64,000 nucleotides of DNA from Pseudovibrio sp. Tun.PSC04-5.I4 (GTDB taxonomy: Bacteria; Pseudomonadota; Alphaproteobacteria; Rhizobiales; Stappiaceae): contig NZ_FNLB01000006.1 in NCBI RefSeq assembly GCF_900104145.1, positions 3,656,001-3,720,000 of the forward strand, given 5' to 3'. The translations under genes were made by a program, and so were the position numbers. How positions within the stretch are numbered: position 1 is the first letter of the stretch; every line of letters begins with the position of its first letter. The notes under the pieces are model-generated. The model did not search any database. It saw only the letters and a program-made list of their open reading frames with translations, and was not told the DNA's origin. Positions 16,718-26,010 of the stretch are shown one piece after another.

Positions 16718-18070
16718 ATGTCGCGAAAATATTTTGGCACAGACGGAATCCGCGGAACTGCGAATAAGTGGCCGATGACAGCGGAAGTTGCGCTTAAGGT
16801 TGGAATGGCAGCTGGCGTAGTGTTCCATCGCGGCAAATATCGTCACCGTGTTGTTATTGGTAAGGATACCCGTCTTTCCGGATACATGATTGAAAATGCT
16901 CTGGTCGCCGGTTTCACTGCGATGGGTATGGATGTGTTTGTGCTTGGCCCGATGCCAACACCGGCGGTGGCGATGCTGACCCGCTCTTTGCGCGCTGATA
17001 TTGGTGTGATGATTTCTGCCAGCCACAATCCGTATCAGGACAACGGCATCAAGTTCTTCGGTCCAGATGGCTTCAAGCTCTCCGATGAAGTTGAACTTGA
17101 GATTGAGCGCCTGATCGATAGTGACATGAGCCCTAGCCTTTCTGCTCCGGATACGTTTGGTCGTGCGACCCGTATCGACGGCATGAAAGATCGGTATATT
17201 GAATTTGCCAAGCGTACTTTGCCGCGTGACTTGTCCCTCAACGGTATGCGGATCGTGATCGATTGTGCAAATGGTGCAGCGTATAAGGTTGCTCCGGAAA
17301 TTCTTTGGGAGCTGGGTGCTGAGGTATTCCCGCTAGGTGTCGACCCGAATGGGTTTAACATCAACAAGGACTGTGGCTCCACATCGCCTGAAGCGCTTGC
17401 GCGGAAGGTTCATGAAGTGCGCGCGGATATCGGTATTGCTCTGGATGGGGATGCGGACCGTGTGATCATCGTTGATGAAAACAGTAAGGTTGTTGATGGA
17501 GACCAGCTGATGGCTGTCATCGCGCAATCCTGGCAGGAAGAGGGGCGTCTCTCTGCACCAGGCATTGTGGCGACTGTGATGTCCAATCTTGGTCTGGAAC
17601 GCTACCTGACAGGGCTGGGCCTTTCTCTGGAAAGAAGTAGGGTCGGTGACCGGTATGTGGTCGAACGTATGCGAGAGCACGGTTACAATGTGGGGGGCGA
17701 ACAGTCTGGCCATATTGTGATGTCGGACTTCGGTACGACTGGTGATGGCTTGGTGGCTGCATTGCAGATCCTAGCGTGTGTTCAAAAAACCAAGAAGCCA
17801 GTTTCAGAGGTGTGTAACCGATTCGAACCTGTTCCTCAGATTCTTAAGAATGTGCGTTATGCGAGCGGTAAACCGCTTGAAGATGAGGCTGTCCAGGCGA
17901 CTATTAAGGCTGGTGAAGAGAAACTTGGTACACAGGGACGCCTTGTCATTCGTGCATCCGGTACAGAGCCACTCATCCGCGTTATGGGCGAAGCTGATGA
18001 CGCTGCTCTGTTGCAAGATGTCGTGGACAGCATTGTTGATGCAGTAAAGACCGCGGCGCTAGCTAGCTGA
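16718..18070 (+). CDS. glmM: Phosphoglucosamine mutase GlmM
   Basis: A 450-residue enzyme converting glucosamine-6-phosphate to glucosamine-1-phosphate for UDP-GlcNAc, peptidoglycan and LPS. The phosphoserine loop ISASHNP carries S102. The metal loop DGDADR is at 243-248, the sugar loop GGEQSGH near 327, and the phosphate-binding RASGTEPLIRVM near the end. FtsH and GlmM are neighbours in many alphaproteobacteria. It is separated from ftsH by a terminator and 256 bp, so it has its own promoter, and it ends in its own terminator. Confidence 0.97.
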   Translation: MSRKYFGTDGIRGTANKWPMTAEVALKVGMAAGVVFHRGKYRHRVVIGKDTRLSGYMIENALVAGFTAMGMDVFVLGPMPTPAVAMLTRSLRADIGVMISASHNPYQDNGIKFFGPDGFKLSDEVELEIERLIDSDMSPSLSAPDTFGRATRIDGMKDRYIEFAKRTLPRDLSLNGMRIVIDCANGAAYKVAPEILWELGAEVFPLGVDPNGFNINKDCGSTSPEALARKVHEVRADIGIALDGDADRVIIVDENSKVVDGDQLMAVIAQSWQEEGRLSAPGIVATVMSNLGLERYLTGLGLSLERSRVGDRYVVERMREHGYNVGGEQSGHIVMSDFGTTGDGLVAALQILACVQKTKKPVSEVCNRFEPVPQILKNVRYASGKPLEDEAVQATIKAGEEKLGTQGRLVIRASGTEPLIRVMGEADDAALLQDVVDSIVDAVKTAALAS

Positions 18071-18096
18071 AATTGTTTAGATAAATTAAATTGGAT

Positions 18097-18127
18097 GGCG
18101 GGCGCAGGAAAGCGTTCGCCGTTTTTT
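18097..18127 (+). terminator. Intrinsic terminator of glmM
   Basis: A nine-pair stem with two G-T pairs (18097-18105 with 18112-18120), six-base loop, then G and six T residues. Confidence 0.8.
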
Positions 18128-18334
18128 GTTAGAGCTGTTCTGACGAATATAGTAAACGTAAGTTAACCTTTGTATTTGTGTGAGTAAAACACACGTTAGT
18201 TGTTTGTTAAGGATAAATATTAGGGTTAATAATACTGGTTAATTTATGGGTAATTCTTTCGCTGTAGAAAATGCTTAGAGTTTATTCAAGGGCTGCCGTC
18301 CTGTGAGACAGGTGCCGTTTGAGAGGACGTAAGC

Positions 18335-19120
18335 ATGAAGTATTTTAGTAATTTGCTGTCTTTTACCGCAGCTGTAATGGTTTCAACTAGTGTTGCTTAT
18401 GCGGCCGATCTGCCAGCACCCGTATTCGTAGAAGAACCAGAACTTCCCCAAGTGCAAATCGGGGGCGGTTGGTATCTCCGTGGTGATATTGGCTATAAGG
18501 TTTATCGTGACCCGAAGGTATTCACACAAGAGTTGTCGCTTTATGACGAAAAGCTAGACGGCACTGGTGTCGTAGGTGCAGGTGTAGGGTACCGTTTCAA
18601 TGATTTTATTCGCACAGACTTAACTGTTGACTATGAATGGGACTCTGATTTTTTTGGTAAATCTGCATGTGGTGGTGCATGTAGCTATGCGATTCAACGT
18701 TCCAAAATTGACGTGTGGACGATCTTGTTTAATGCCTATGCAGACTTAGGTAACTATAACGGTTTTATGCCTTATCTAGGCGCAGGCGTGGGTGTTTCCT
18801 ATGTAAACGTCCATGGTGGTAATTTTGCAAATCCATCAACGGGTCACGGCAAATATCCAGGCGGCAATAAATGGAACTTGTCCTGGGCATTGATGGCTGG
18901 TGTTGGCTACGACATTAACGAAAACTGGAAGATTGATGCGGGCTATCGCTATCTCGACATTGGCGAAGTGGAAACCAAGAAGTTTGATCGCGGTGGTGGC
19001 AAGATGGTTTCGGTTAAATATGAAGACCTTGCTGCGCATGAAGTGCGCGTAGGTTTGCGTTATGAATTTGGTGGCTCCTCATATGGTGGCTATGACGAAC
19101 CTATCATGACGAAATACTAG
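18335..19120 (+). CDS. Outer-membrane beta-barrel protein (Omp25-like)
   Basis: A 261-residue secreted protein with a signal peptide cleaved after AYA near residue 23. The mature part alternates in the way of an eight-stranded barrel: GGWYLRGDIGYKVY, VVGAGVGYRFNDFIRTDLTVDYEW, AYADLGNYNGFMPYLGAGVGVSY, MAGVGYDINENWKIDAGYRY and VRVGLRYEFGG. These strands are typical of the Omp25/Omp31 surface proteins of Rhizobiales. Unlike many of them it has an extra tail after the last strand (ending EPIMTKY). The 264-bp upstream region has GGTTAAT repeated at 18224 and 18237. A terminator follows. Confidence 0.85.
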   Translation: MKYFSNLLSFTAAVMVSTSVAYAADLPAPVFVEEPELPQVQIGGGWYLRGDIGYKVYRDPKVFTQELSLYDEKLDGTGVVGAGVGYRFNDFIRTDLTVDYEWDSDFFGKSACGGACSYAIQRSKIDVWTILFNAYADLGNYNGFMPYLGAGVGVSYVNVHGGNFANPSTGHGKYPGGNKWNLSWALMAGVGYDINENWKIDAGYRYLDIGEVETKKFDRGGGKMVSVKYEDLAAHEVRVGLRYEFGGSSYGGYDEPIMTKY

Positions 19121-19164
19121 TCACATTCTGGAGTGTCTCCAGTTTACATGTTGACTCAATCTTG

Positions 19165-19195
19165 AAAGGGCCTGTTCTTCGACAGGCTCTTTTTT
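19165..19195 (+). terminator. Intrinsic terminator of the Omp25-like gene
   Basis: An 11-pair stem with one G-T pair (19165-19175 with 19182-19192), loop TCTTCG, ending in a run of T residues. Confidence 0.85.
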
Positions 19196-19317
19196 GTTTG
19201 AGCTGGATGTGACCCTGCGTGAAATATTGGTTATCCACGAGGTGAATTTGTAAAATATATCTAATCATACGCAGCGTTTAGCTGCTTGATTGTTGTTGCC
19301 TCCAAAAACATTTATTG

Positions 19318-19398
19318 ACGCGATATGTCGTTTCGCATAGACCCATCAGCGGGACACTCCTCCCCAACGAGGGGCGCCTATCTGTGAGGATAGCTAAA
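19318..19398 (+). ncRNA. serC-leader-like cis-regulatory RNA
   Basis: The region just upstream of serC contains consecutive short hairpins: CCC/GGG (19342-19344 with 19351-19353), CCCC/GGGG (19362-19365 with 19371-19374) and CTATC/GATAG (19378-19382 with 19389-19393). The last one includes the GAGGA ribosome site of serC (19386-19390). A serC leader whose final stem overlaps the serC ribosome site is described for Rhizobiales (the Rfam serC leader). I infer identity from position and layout only; no covariance model could be run. Confidence 0.6.
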
Positions 19399-20571
19399 AT
19401 GACGAATATGACTATGCCGGCCACAAAACCGGCAAACCCGAACTTTTCTTCGGGCCCTTGTGCCAAGCGTCCTGGTTGGACGCCTGCAGCTTTAGCGGAT
19501 GCTCCGCTTGGCAGATCTCACCGTTCTAAAATCGGTAAGACTAAGCTGAAAGATGCTATCGAGTTGACTCGTGAAGTCCTCGAGGTGCCTGCTGATTACA
19601 AAATCGGAATTGTTCCTGCTTCTGATACCGGTGCCGTTGAAATGGCATTATGGTCACTGCTCGGCGAACGCCCAGTAGACATGGTTGCTTGGGAAAGCTT
19701 TGGTTCCGGTTGGGTTTCTGATGTTATGAAGCAGCTCAAACTTGCGGATGCACGTAAGATTGAAGCTGATTATGGCGATTTGCCAGACCTCAATTCCATT
19801 AATTTCGATCATGATGTGGTCTTCACTTGGAATGGTACTACTTCCGGTGTTCGCGTTCCTAATGGTGACTTTATCCCTGCGGATCGCAAGGGTCTGACCA
19901 TTTGCGACGCGACGTCTGCAGCCTTTGCTCAGGAGCTTGATTTCGACAAGCTGGATGTTGTGACCTACTCTTGGCAGAAGGTTCTTGGCGGCGAAGCTGC
20001 TCACGGCGTGCTGATCTTGTCGCCACGTGCTGTTGAGCGGCTGGAGAGTTACACTCCTGCATGGCCAATGCCAAAGATCTTCCGTCTTACCAAGGGCGGA
20101 AAGTTGATTGATGGCATCTTTAGCGGTGCAACCATCAATACGCCGAGCATGCTTTGTGTTGAAGATTATCTGGATGCGTTGGCTTGGGCCAAAGACCTGG
20201 GTGGACTGAAAGCACTTGTTGCGCGTGCAGATGCAAATACAGCTGCAATCACCAATTGGGCGGAAAAAACAGAGTGGGTTGATTTCCTCGCTGTCGATCC
20301 TGCAACTCGTTCCAACACCTCTGTGTGTTTGAAGATTGTTGATCCTGAAATTACGGCATTGGATGGTGATGCTCAGGCAGCGTTTGCAAAAGCGATCGTG
20401 ACCCTTCTGGACAAAGCAGAAGTGGCTTTCGACATCGGTGCATACCGTGATGCTCCCTCTGGTCTTCGGATTTGGTGTGGTGCAACGGTTGAAACTGCCA
20501 ATGTTGAAGCACTCATTCCTTGGCTGGATTACGCATTTGCTTCTCAAAAAGCGAAACTTGTTTCCGCGTAA
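19399..20571 (+). CDS. serC: Phosphoserine aminotransferase SerC
   Basis: A 390-residue PLP enzyme that makes phosphoserine from 3-phosphohydroxypyruvate and can also serve pyridoxal synthesis. The start block PANPNFSSGPCAKRPGW is typical of the alphaproteobacterial form. The PLP-binding lysine is K194 in YSWQKVLGGEAAHG. The frame is open 84 bases further left, but the ATG at 19399 with GAGGA eight bases upstream is the sensible start and places the leader RNA outside the coding region. serA follows after 133 bp. Confidence 0.96.
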   Translation: MTNMTMPATKPANPNFSSGPCAKRPGWTPAALADAPLGRSHRSKIGKTKLKDAIELTREVLEVPADYKIGIVPASDTGAVEMALWSLLGERPVDMVAWESFGSGWVSDVMKQLKLADARKIEADYGDLPDLNSINFDHDVVFTWNGTTSGVRVPNGDFIPADRKGLTICDATSAAFAQELDFDKLDVVTYSWQKVLGGEAAHGVLILSPRAVERLESYTPAWPMPKIFRLTKGGKLIDGIFSGATINTPSMLCVEDYLDALAWAKDLGGLKALVARADANTAAITNWAEKTEWVDFLAVDPATRSNTSVCLKIVDPEITALDGDAQAAFAKAIVTLLDKAEVAFDIGAYRDAPSGLRIWCGATVETANVEALIPWLDYAFASQKAKLVSA

Positions 20572-20601
20572 CACCAATACTTTCCAATAGATGACATAGT
20601 T

Positions 20602-20623
20602 CCGGTCGCATTTATGTGACCGG
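20602..20623 (+). other. Hairpin between serC and serA
   Basis: A nine-pair stem (CCGGTCGCA 20602-20610 with TGTGACCGG 20615-20623, one G-T) and a TTTA loop, without a T-tract. It may be an mRNA processing or stability element in a serC-serA transcript, or a weak terminator. Confidence 0.5.
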
Positions 20624-20704
20624 TTAACCTGACGAGTGAAGTGTATCTATTTCCCGGCCATACATGTGCCGTTGATACCTTCATCGATTTGAAAGGTTAG
20701 CCTG

Positions 20705-22297
20705 ATGGCTCCTAAAGTTCTCATTTCCGATAAACTTTCTCCTGCTGCTGTTCAGATCTTCAAAGATCGTGGTTGCGATGTTGATTTTCTGCCAGATGTT
20801 GGCAAGGACAAAGAAAAGCTCGCTGAAATTATTGGTCAGTATGATGGTCTCGCGATCCGCTCTGCAACCAAAGCGACTGAAAAGATTATTGCAGCTGCGA
20901 CTAACCTGAAGGTTATTGGTCGCGCTGGTATTGGTGTCGACAACGTTGATATTCCTGCGGCAACAGCCAAGGGTATCGTGGTGATGAACACCCCGTTCGG
21001 TAATGCTATTACAACTGCCGAACATGCCATCGCAATGATGTTTGCAGTAACCCGCCAGATCCCAGCCGCTGATGTTTCCACGCAGGGTGGCAAGTGGGAA
21101 AAATCCCGCTTTATGGGGAACGAAGTGACTTCCAAAACACTCGGCCTTGTTGGGTGTGGCAATATTGGTTCTATCGTTGCTGATCGTGCTATCGGTTTGA
21201 AAATGAAGGTTATTGCTTTCGATCCATTCCTGTCCCAAGAACGCGCGATTGATCTTGGCGTTGAGAAAGTTGAGCTGGAAGAGCTTTTCAAGCGGGCTGA
21301 TTTTGTTACGCTGCACACTCCGCTGACAGATCGTACACGTAACATCATTGATGCTGCTGCAATTGAGAGCATGAAAGACGGTGTTTACCTGATCAACTGT
21401 GCGCGTGGAGGTCTCATCGACGAGAACGCTCTTCGTGTTGCGCTTGATAGCGGTAAGGTTGCTGGTGCAGGTGTTGATGTATTCACGGAAGAGCCGGCCA
21501 AGGAAAACATCCTGTTTGGTGCTCCGAACCTCGTTTGTACGCCTCATCTTGGTGCATCTACTGCAGAAGCTCAGGAAAATGTTGCGCTTCAGGTTGCTGA
21601 ACAGATGTCTGACTATCTGGTCAACGGCGCTGTTACCAATGCGCTCAACATGCCATCTATCTCTGCTGAAGAAGCGCCGCGCCTTGCGCCGTTTGTGAAG
21701 TTGGCTGAGCAGCTCGGTTCTTTTGCAGGACAGGCAACGGAAACAGGCATCAAAGGCGTTCGTATTGAATACGAGGGTCATGTTGCTGAAATGAACGTTA
21801 AAGCGATGACAGCGGCAGCGTTGACTGGTGTTTTACGTCCTTTGCTTCAGACTGTGAATATGGTGTCTGCTCCTGAAGTTGCGAGAGAGCGTGGCATTGT
21901 TATTGAAGACGTTCGTCGTCAGCAACACGGCGCTTATGAAAACTACATTCGCCTGACTATCATCACTGAGCGTCAGGAACGCTCTGTTGCTGGTACAGTG
22001 TTTGGTGATGGCAAGCCGCGTATCATCCAGATCAAAGGCATCAACATGGAAGCGGAGCTTGGTGAAAACATGCTCTACGTAACCAATGAAGATAAGCCGG
22101 GCTTTATTGGCCAGCTGGGGTCTATCCTTGGTGATGCGAAGATCAACATTGCGACGTTTAACCTGGGTCGTAAGGTTGAAGGTGAAGAAGCTATCTGTCT
22201 TGTTGAGATCGACGGAAAGCTTCCAGAAACGGCCATTGCAGAGGTTGAGGCTATTCAGCAAGTTAAGCAAGTGAAACTGTTGCATTTTCCTGGATAG
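20705..22297 (+). CDS. serA: D-3-phosphoglycerate dehydrogenase SerA
   Basis: The 530-residue first enzyme of serine synthesis, of the long form. The NAD-binding motif GLVGCGNIGS lies near residue 146. Catalytic blocks are CARGGLIDE and TPHLGAST. A C-terminal intervening domain (about 320-450) is followed by an ACT domain (about 455-530, YVTNEDKPGFIGQLGSIL). The ACT domain is the usual site of serine feedback inhibition. It lies downstream of serC in the same orientation; a terminator follows. Confidence 0.97.
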   Translation: MAPKVLISDKLSPAAVQIFKDRGCDVDFLPDVGKDKEKLAEIIGQYDGLAIRSATKATEKIIAAATNLKVIGRAGIGVDNVDIPAATAKGIVVMNTPFGNAITTAEHAIAMMFAVTRQIPAADVSTQGGKWEKSRFMGNEVTSKTLGLVGCGNIGSIVADRAIGLKMKVIAFDPFLSQERAIDLGVEKVELEELFKRADFVTLHTPLTDRTRNIIDAAAIESMKDGVYLINCARGGLIDENALRVALDSGKVAGAGVDVFTEEPAKENILFGAPNLVCTPHLGASTAEAQENVALQVAEQMSDYLVNGAVTNALNMPSISAEEAPRLAPFVKLAEQLGSFAGQATETGIKGVRIEYEGHVAEMNVKAMTAAALTGVLRPLLQTVNMVSAPEVARERGIVIEDVRRQQHGAYENYIRLTIITERQERSVAGTVFGDGKPRIIQIKGINMEAELGENMLYVTNEDKPGFIGQLGSILGDAKINIATFNLGRKVEGEEAICLVEIDGKLPETAIAEVEAIQQVKQVKLLHFPG

Positions 22298-22320
22298 TAG
22301 CTGTGTGTATTTGAAATCAA

Positions 22321-22347
22321 AAAGGCGGCCTTCGGGTCGCCTTTTTT
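22321..22347 (+). terminator. Intrinsic terminator of serA
   Basis: A ten-pair stem with one G-T pair (AAAGGCGGCC 22321-22330 with GGTCGCCTTT) around a UUCG-type tetraloop, ending in six T residues. The convergent EamA gene ends seven bases further on. Confidence 0.9.
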
Positions 22348-22353
22348 GTCTGT

Positions 22354-23283
22354 TTATCCGGTGTTTTCCTTGGCTTTCTTCATCTGAAGTATGTTCAACT
22401 TCAGCCTACCATCGATAATAAAGAGCGCTGTTGCGATGATGCCCATACCCGCCCATTGATTGAGGGAGAGGGTTTCGCCAAGGAAAGTTGATCCGATTAT
22501 GATTGCCGCGATTGGGACAAGGAAGGCAACTAGAGAAGCCGTGGTCGCGCTGGAATTCTTGATCACGTGGATGAACAGCAGGAACGGTAAAGCGGTGTTG
22601 AAGACCGCTAAAATGACAACGTAATACCAGACCTCAACAGGAGCAGTTGTGATTTCTCCCAAGTCAAATACCCAGGGCAAAACCGGCAGTAAAGCAAGTG
22701 AGGCTGCTGTCATTTGGCCTGCTGTAATTGTAATGGGCGGAATGTGGCTGAGCTTCCGAGCCAGCATATTTGCCGATGCATAAGAAAGCGAGCCTAGAAG
22801 ACAGGCGAGCTGTGGGACAATCAGATCAGTGCTTCCATTGAAGCTGGTAAAGCCAATTGTTACCACGACACCGAATGCACCGATAATGCAGCCGAACAAC
22901 TTGGCAAGTGTAATGCGTTCATCCGGGATCACGAACTGGGCCAGAATGACGGTGTAGATTGGCACTGTAGCGTTGAGGATGGACGCCAGCGAGCCGGTGA
23001 TTTGCAATTGCGCCCAGAAGAATAGAGAAAAGGGCAGGGCGGTTGCCAGAACACCCAGAAGGGAAATCAAGAGGAGGTCGTGTCGTGTTTTGGGAAGAGG
23101 TACACGAAAAAAGATCCCGATAATCGTCAGGATTACTGCGGCGAGTGAAACCCGCATGAATACAAGAACAACCGGTGTGACATGAATAATTGTCAGATTT
23201 GTTATTGTGAAGCTGGACCCCCAAAGAAGGGCGCAGGTGAAAAGCATTGCCCAAATTGATAGTGAGGTCTGTTCGGCTTTCAT
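22354..23283 (-). CDS. EamA/DMT-family transporter, copy 2
   Basis: A 309-residue inner-membrane protein with ten predicted helices arranged as two EamA repeats. Typical elements are LLWGSSFTITNLTI near the start, ASILNATVPIYTVILAQ at about 110-126, and LVAFLVPIAAIIIGSTFLGETLSLNQWAGMGII in the second repeat. Family members export amino acids and other metabolites. The proximity to serC-serA is suggestive, but there is no direct evidence of serine export. It resembles its upstream neighbour (23387-24307) block by block, so the two are tandem duplicates. Confidence 0.88.
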   Translation of the reverse strand: MKAEQTSLSIWAMLFTCALLWGSSFTITNLTIIHVTPVVLVFMRVSLAAVILTIIGIFFRVPLPKTRHDLLLISLLGVLATALPFSLFFWAQLQITGSLASILNATVPIYTVILAQFVIPDERITLAKLFGCIIGAFGVVVTIGFTSFNGSTDLIVPQLACLLGSLSYASANMLARKLSHIPPITITAGQMTAASLALLPVLPWVFDLGEITTAPVEVWYYVVILAVFNTALPFLLFIHVIKNSSATTASLVAFLVPIAAIIIGSTFLGETLSLNQWAGMGIIATALFIIDGRLKLNILQMKKAKENTG

Positions 23284-23386
23284 ACTATGTCTTTCAATGA
23301 AAAATAAAGGGATGACGGTGATCCATCATCCCGTAAGAATACTTACATATTCTGTGTCAGCTCCAAACACGCATTGCAAGTGAACT

Positions 23387-24307
23387 TTATGAGACCGGCT
23401 GCTGCTTGCGTGTTGGTCTGGTCGTCAGGCGACCATCCATCAGGAGGAGCGCGATAACAATTGCCGCCATCCCGGCCCAATGGTTTGCTTCCAGACGTTC
23501 ACCCAGAAAAATGGTCCCGAGTAGAATTGCGCTGACTGGGATGAGGAAGGTGACCATGGATGTGTTGGTTGCACCTGCCAATTGATAAAGCTTGAAGAAG
23601 GCAAGGTAGGCAAGCGCTGTACAGAAGACAGCGAGTGTCCCAACGCTGCCCCAGATGTGAACGGAGACCTGACCCAAGCTTTCTAGGGGTACAGTGAGAA
23701 TAATGACCGGCAGCAACAGGAGGCTGGATGCTGTGAGCTGCCCTGTGGCAATGGATGCGGGCGCAATACCCTTAAACCGTCTGATATAAAACCCAGCGAA
23801 TGCGTAGGAAAGAGCGGCGCCCAATACTGCGAGTTGAGGCAGAACAGTCTCTCCACTTCCTGCCAATGCGTCTTGTCCTATCAATATTCCAACGCCTACA
23901 ACTCCCAATGCTCCCGCGAATATTTTCACGGAGGTGAGCTTTTCATCCTTGGTAAGGACCTGCATGACGAGCATGGTGAAAATTGGTGTGAAAGCGTTGA
24001 GGATAGATGCAAGACCGGAGGCAATGTATTGCTGCCCCCAAAAGATCAGCGTGAACGGTACTATATTGTTTATGGAGCCCAGAACCAGAAATCTGAGGGC
24101 CCATTTTAAGGAGAGTGGAAATTGGGTTTTAGTCAGCACTACGAAAACCCAAAGTGTAATCGCTGCGATTGTCACGCGGAAGTAGACAAGCGTTATGGGT
24201 TGCAGCTCACTGACTGCGATTTTTCCCAGAAAAAACGCACCACCCCACAGCCCCGCTATAAAGATCAGGAGTGACCATGCTGTGAGTGTCATGCGTTGTG
24301 AAGCCAT
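23387..24307 (-). CDS. EamA/DMT-family transporter, copy 1
   Basis: A 306-residue paralogue of the next gene. LWGGAFFLGKIAVSELQPI, ASILNAFTPIFTMLVMQVL and TFLIPVSAILLGTIFLGERLEANHWAGM match the corresponding blocks of 22354-23283. Ten helices are apparent. I use the ATG at 24307; a TTG at 24322 is also in frame but less likely. It is divergent from purA across a 373-bp region. Confidence 0.86.
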   Translation of the reverse strand: MASQRMTLTAWSLLIFIAGLWGGAFFLGKIAVSELQPITLVYFRVTIAAITLWVFVVLTKTQFPLSLKWALRFLVLGSINNIVPFTLIFWGQQYIASGLASILNAFTPIFTMLVMQVLTKDEKLTSVKIFAGALGVVGVGILIGQDALAGSGETVLPQLAVLGAALSYAFAGFYIRRFKGIAPASIATGQLTASSLLLLPVIILTVPLESLGQVSVHIWGSVGTLAVFCTALAYLAFFKLYQLAGATNTSMVTFLIPVSAILLGTIFLGERLEANHWAGMAAIVIALLLMDGRLTTRPTRKQQPVS

Positions 24308-24541
24308 AGAATATGCCTGCAATTTTCTGAGTTAAATGAATGAAGGGAACGCCTTAGTGTGCGATGTCCTCATTTGGATGAAGGCAAAGTAGATGGACCT
24401 GAGCATGCCAGCCACCCGAAATGCGAGCAATCTGAATGAACTAAATAATGGAGTGAGAACTTCTCTTAAAACAAACAGCATTTATGTCTTTGAATGACTC
24501 GTCATTCGCCTTCTTTGAGACTATAAGGGCCTGTAACTATG
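24308..24541. other. Intergenic region between divergent EamA gene and purA
   Basis: No protein gene is convincing. A 71-codon open frame beginning at 24484 overlaps the purA start and has no recognisable features. The stretch must contain the promoters of both divergent genes, and it leads into a terminator-like hairpin at 24542. Confidence 0.4.
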
Positions 24542-24567
24542 CCCCGGAATCTGATCCGGGGTTTCTT
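24542..24567 (+). terminator. Terminator-like hairpin in the purA leader
   Basis: A perfect 7-bp GC-rich stem (CCCCGGA 24542-24548 with TCCGGGG 24555-24561) is followed by TTTCTT. No plus-strand gene lies upstream, because the neighbour is divergent. The hairpin therefore ends either a small transcript or an attenuated purA leader 114 bp before the purA start. Confidence 0.55.
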
Positions 24568-24680
24568 ATGTTGTCTCTCGCGATTTGCATTCTAGCTGGC
24601 AAGTCACTTTACGCAGTAAAAGCAAATCGAATGACGGTGTGTTTGAAATACGCCGGCAGCCGCAGGAGGGCTGAAATACC

Positions 24681-25973
24681 ATGGCCAACGTTGTCGTAGT
24701 TGGGTCACAATGGGGTGACGAAGGTAAGGGTAAACTTGTTGACTGGCTTTCTGAGCAAGCTGATATAGTTATACGCTTCCAGGGTGGACACAATGCAGGC
24801 CACACGCTTGTTATTGACGGCACGAGCTACAAGTTGGCACTGCTGCCATCTGGTGTTGTGCGCGGCAAGCTCTCTGTCATCGGCAATGGTGTTGTGATTG
24901 ATCCTCATGCACTGGTGGCTGAAATTGCGCGTCTTGGAGCGCAGGGTGTTATAGTCACTCCAGAAATTTTGCGTGTTGCTGACAATGCCACACTTATTTT
25001 ATCTTTGCACCGCGAGCTTGATGCTCTGCGTGAAGATGCTAGCCCAGTTGGTACCAAAATCGGTACAACAAAGCGTGGCATCGGCCCTGCATATGAGGAT
25101 AAGGTTGGCCGCCGTGCGATCCGCGTGATGGACCTTGCAAACCTGAGCACGCTGCCTGCGAAGATCGATCGTCTGCTGGTACACCACAACGCAATCCTGC
25201 GTGGCCTTGGCCGTGAAGAAATTGCTGCAGAGACGATCTACAATGAGCTGGAAAGCGTTGCAGACCAGATCCTGCCGTTCATGGAAAAAGCCTGGTACAT
25301 GCTCGACAAAGCTCGCCGTGAAGGTAAGCGTTTGTTGTTTGAGGGTGCTCAGGGTGCTTTGCTCGATAATGACCACGGAACATATCCGTTTGTAACCTCT
25401 TCCAATACAGTTGCTGGTCAGGCTGCTGCCGGGAGTGGTCTTGGTCCAAACTCCATCGATTATGTTCTGGGTATCACCAAAGCTTACACCACGCGTGTAG
25501 GTGAAGGACCGTTCCCAACTGAACAGCAGAACGAGATTGGTGATTTCCTTGGTACCAAGGGTCATGAATTTGGAACAAACACGGGCCGTCGTCGTCGGTG
25601 TGGCTGGTTTGATGCAGTGATTGTCCGCCAAACCATTTGCACCAGTGGAATCACTGGGATTGCATTGACAAAGCTTGACGTTTTGGATGGACTGGATGAA
25701 ATTAAGATTTGTGTTGGTTATGAGCTAGATGGTGAGCGAATCGATTACCTCCCAGCATCTCAGGGTGCTCAAGCACGGGTTGTTCCAATTTATGAAACCC
25801 TGCCTGGTTGGAAAGAGTCGACACGAGGCGCTCGCACTTGGGCTGAATTGCCTGCACAGGCTGTGAAATACGTACGGCATGTTGAAGAGCTTATTGGTGC
25901 ACCTGTTGCTCTGTTATCAACAAGTCCTGAACGTGATGACACAATTCTGGTTCAAAATCCCTTCCAGGATTAA
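24681..25973 (+). CDS. purA: Adenylosuccinate synthetase PurA
   Basis: A 430-residue enzyme joining IMP and aspartate with GTP in AMP synthesis. The GTP/IMP loop QWGDEGKGK is at residues 9-17, GGHNAGHT near 35-42, and the IMP/aspartate-binding RRGIGPAYEDK-type segment (KRGIGPAYEDKVGRRAIRV) near 134. The conserved TRVGEGPFPTE block and the RRRRCGWFD motif are present. Length is normal. AGGAGGG precedes the ATG. The next gene follows after 37 bp. Confidence 0.97.
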   Translation: MANVVVVGSQWGDEGKGKLVDWLSEQADIVIRFQGGHNAGHTLVIDGTSYKLALLPSGVVRGKLSVIGNGVVIDPHALVAEIARLGAQGVIVTPEILRVADNATLILSLHRELDALREDASPVGTKIGTTKRGIGPAYEDKVGRRAIRVMDLANLSTLPAKIDRLLVHHNAILRGLGREEIAAETIYNELESVADQILPFMEKAWYMLDKARREGKRLLFEGAQGALLDNDHGTYPFVTSSNTVAGQAAAGSGLGPNSIDYVLGITKAYTTRVGEGPFPTEQQNEIGDFLGTKGHEFGTNTGRRRRCGWFDAVIVRQTICTSGITGIALTKLDVLDGLDEIKICVGYELDGERIDYLPASQGAQARVVPIYETLPGWKESTRGARTWAELPAQAVKYVRHVEELIGAPVALLSTSPERDDTILVQNPFQD

Positions 25974-26010
25974 GTCAGGAAATGAAGCTTTGGGGGCATT
26001 GGGCAGTTAA

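Noticed and set aside
20681..21781. A 366-codon open frame on the minus strand opposite serA
   Set aside because: Fully antisense to serA, no motifs, Cys/Arg/Asn-rich shadow composition.
24484..24699. A 71-codon ORF before purA
   Set aside because: It runs through a terminator-like hairpin and into the purA start, with no ribosome site or recognisable sequence.
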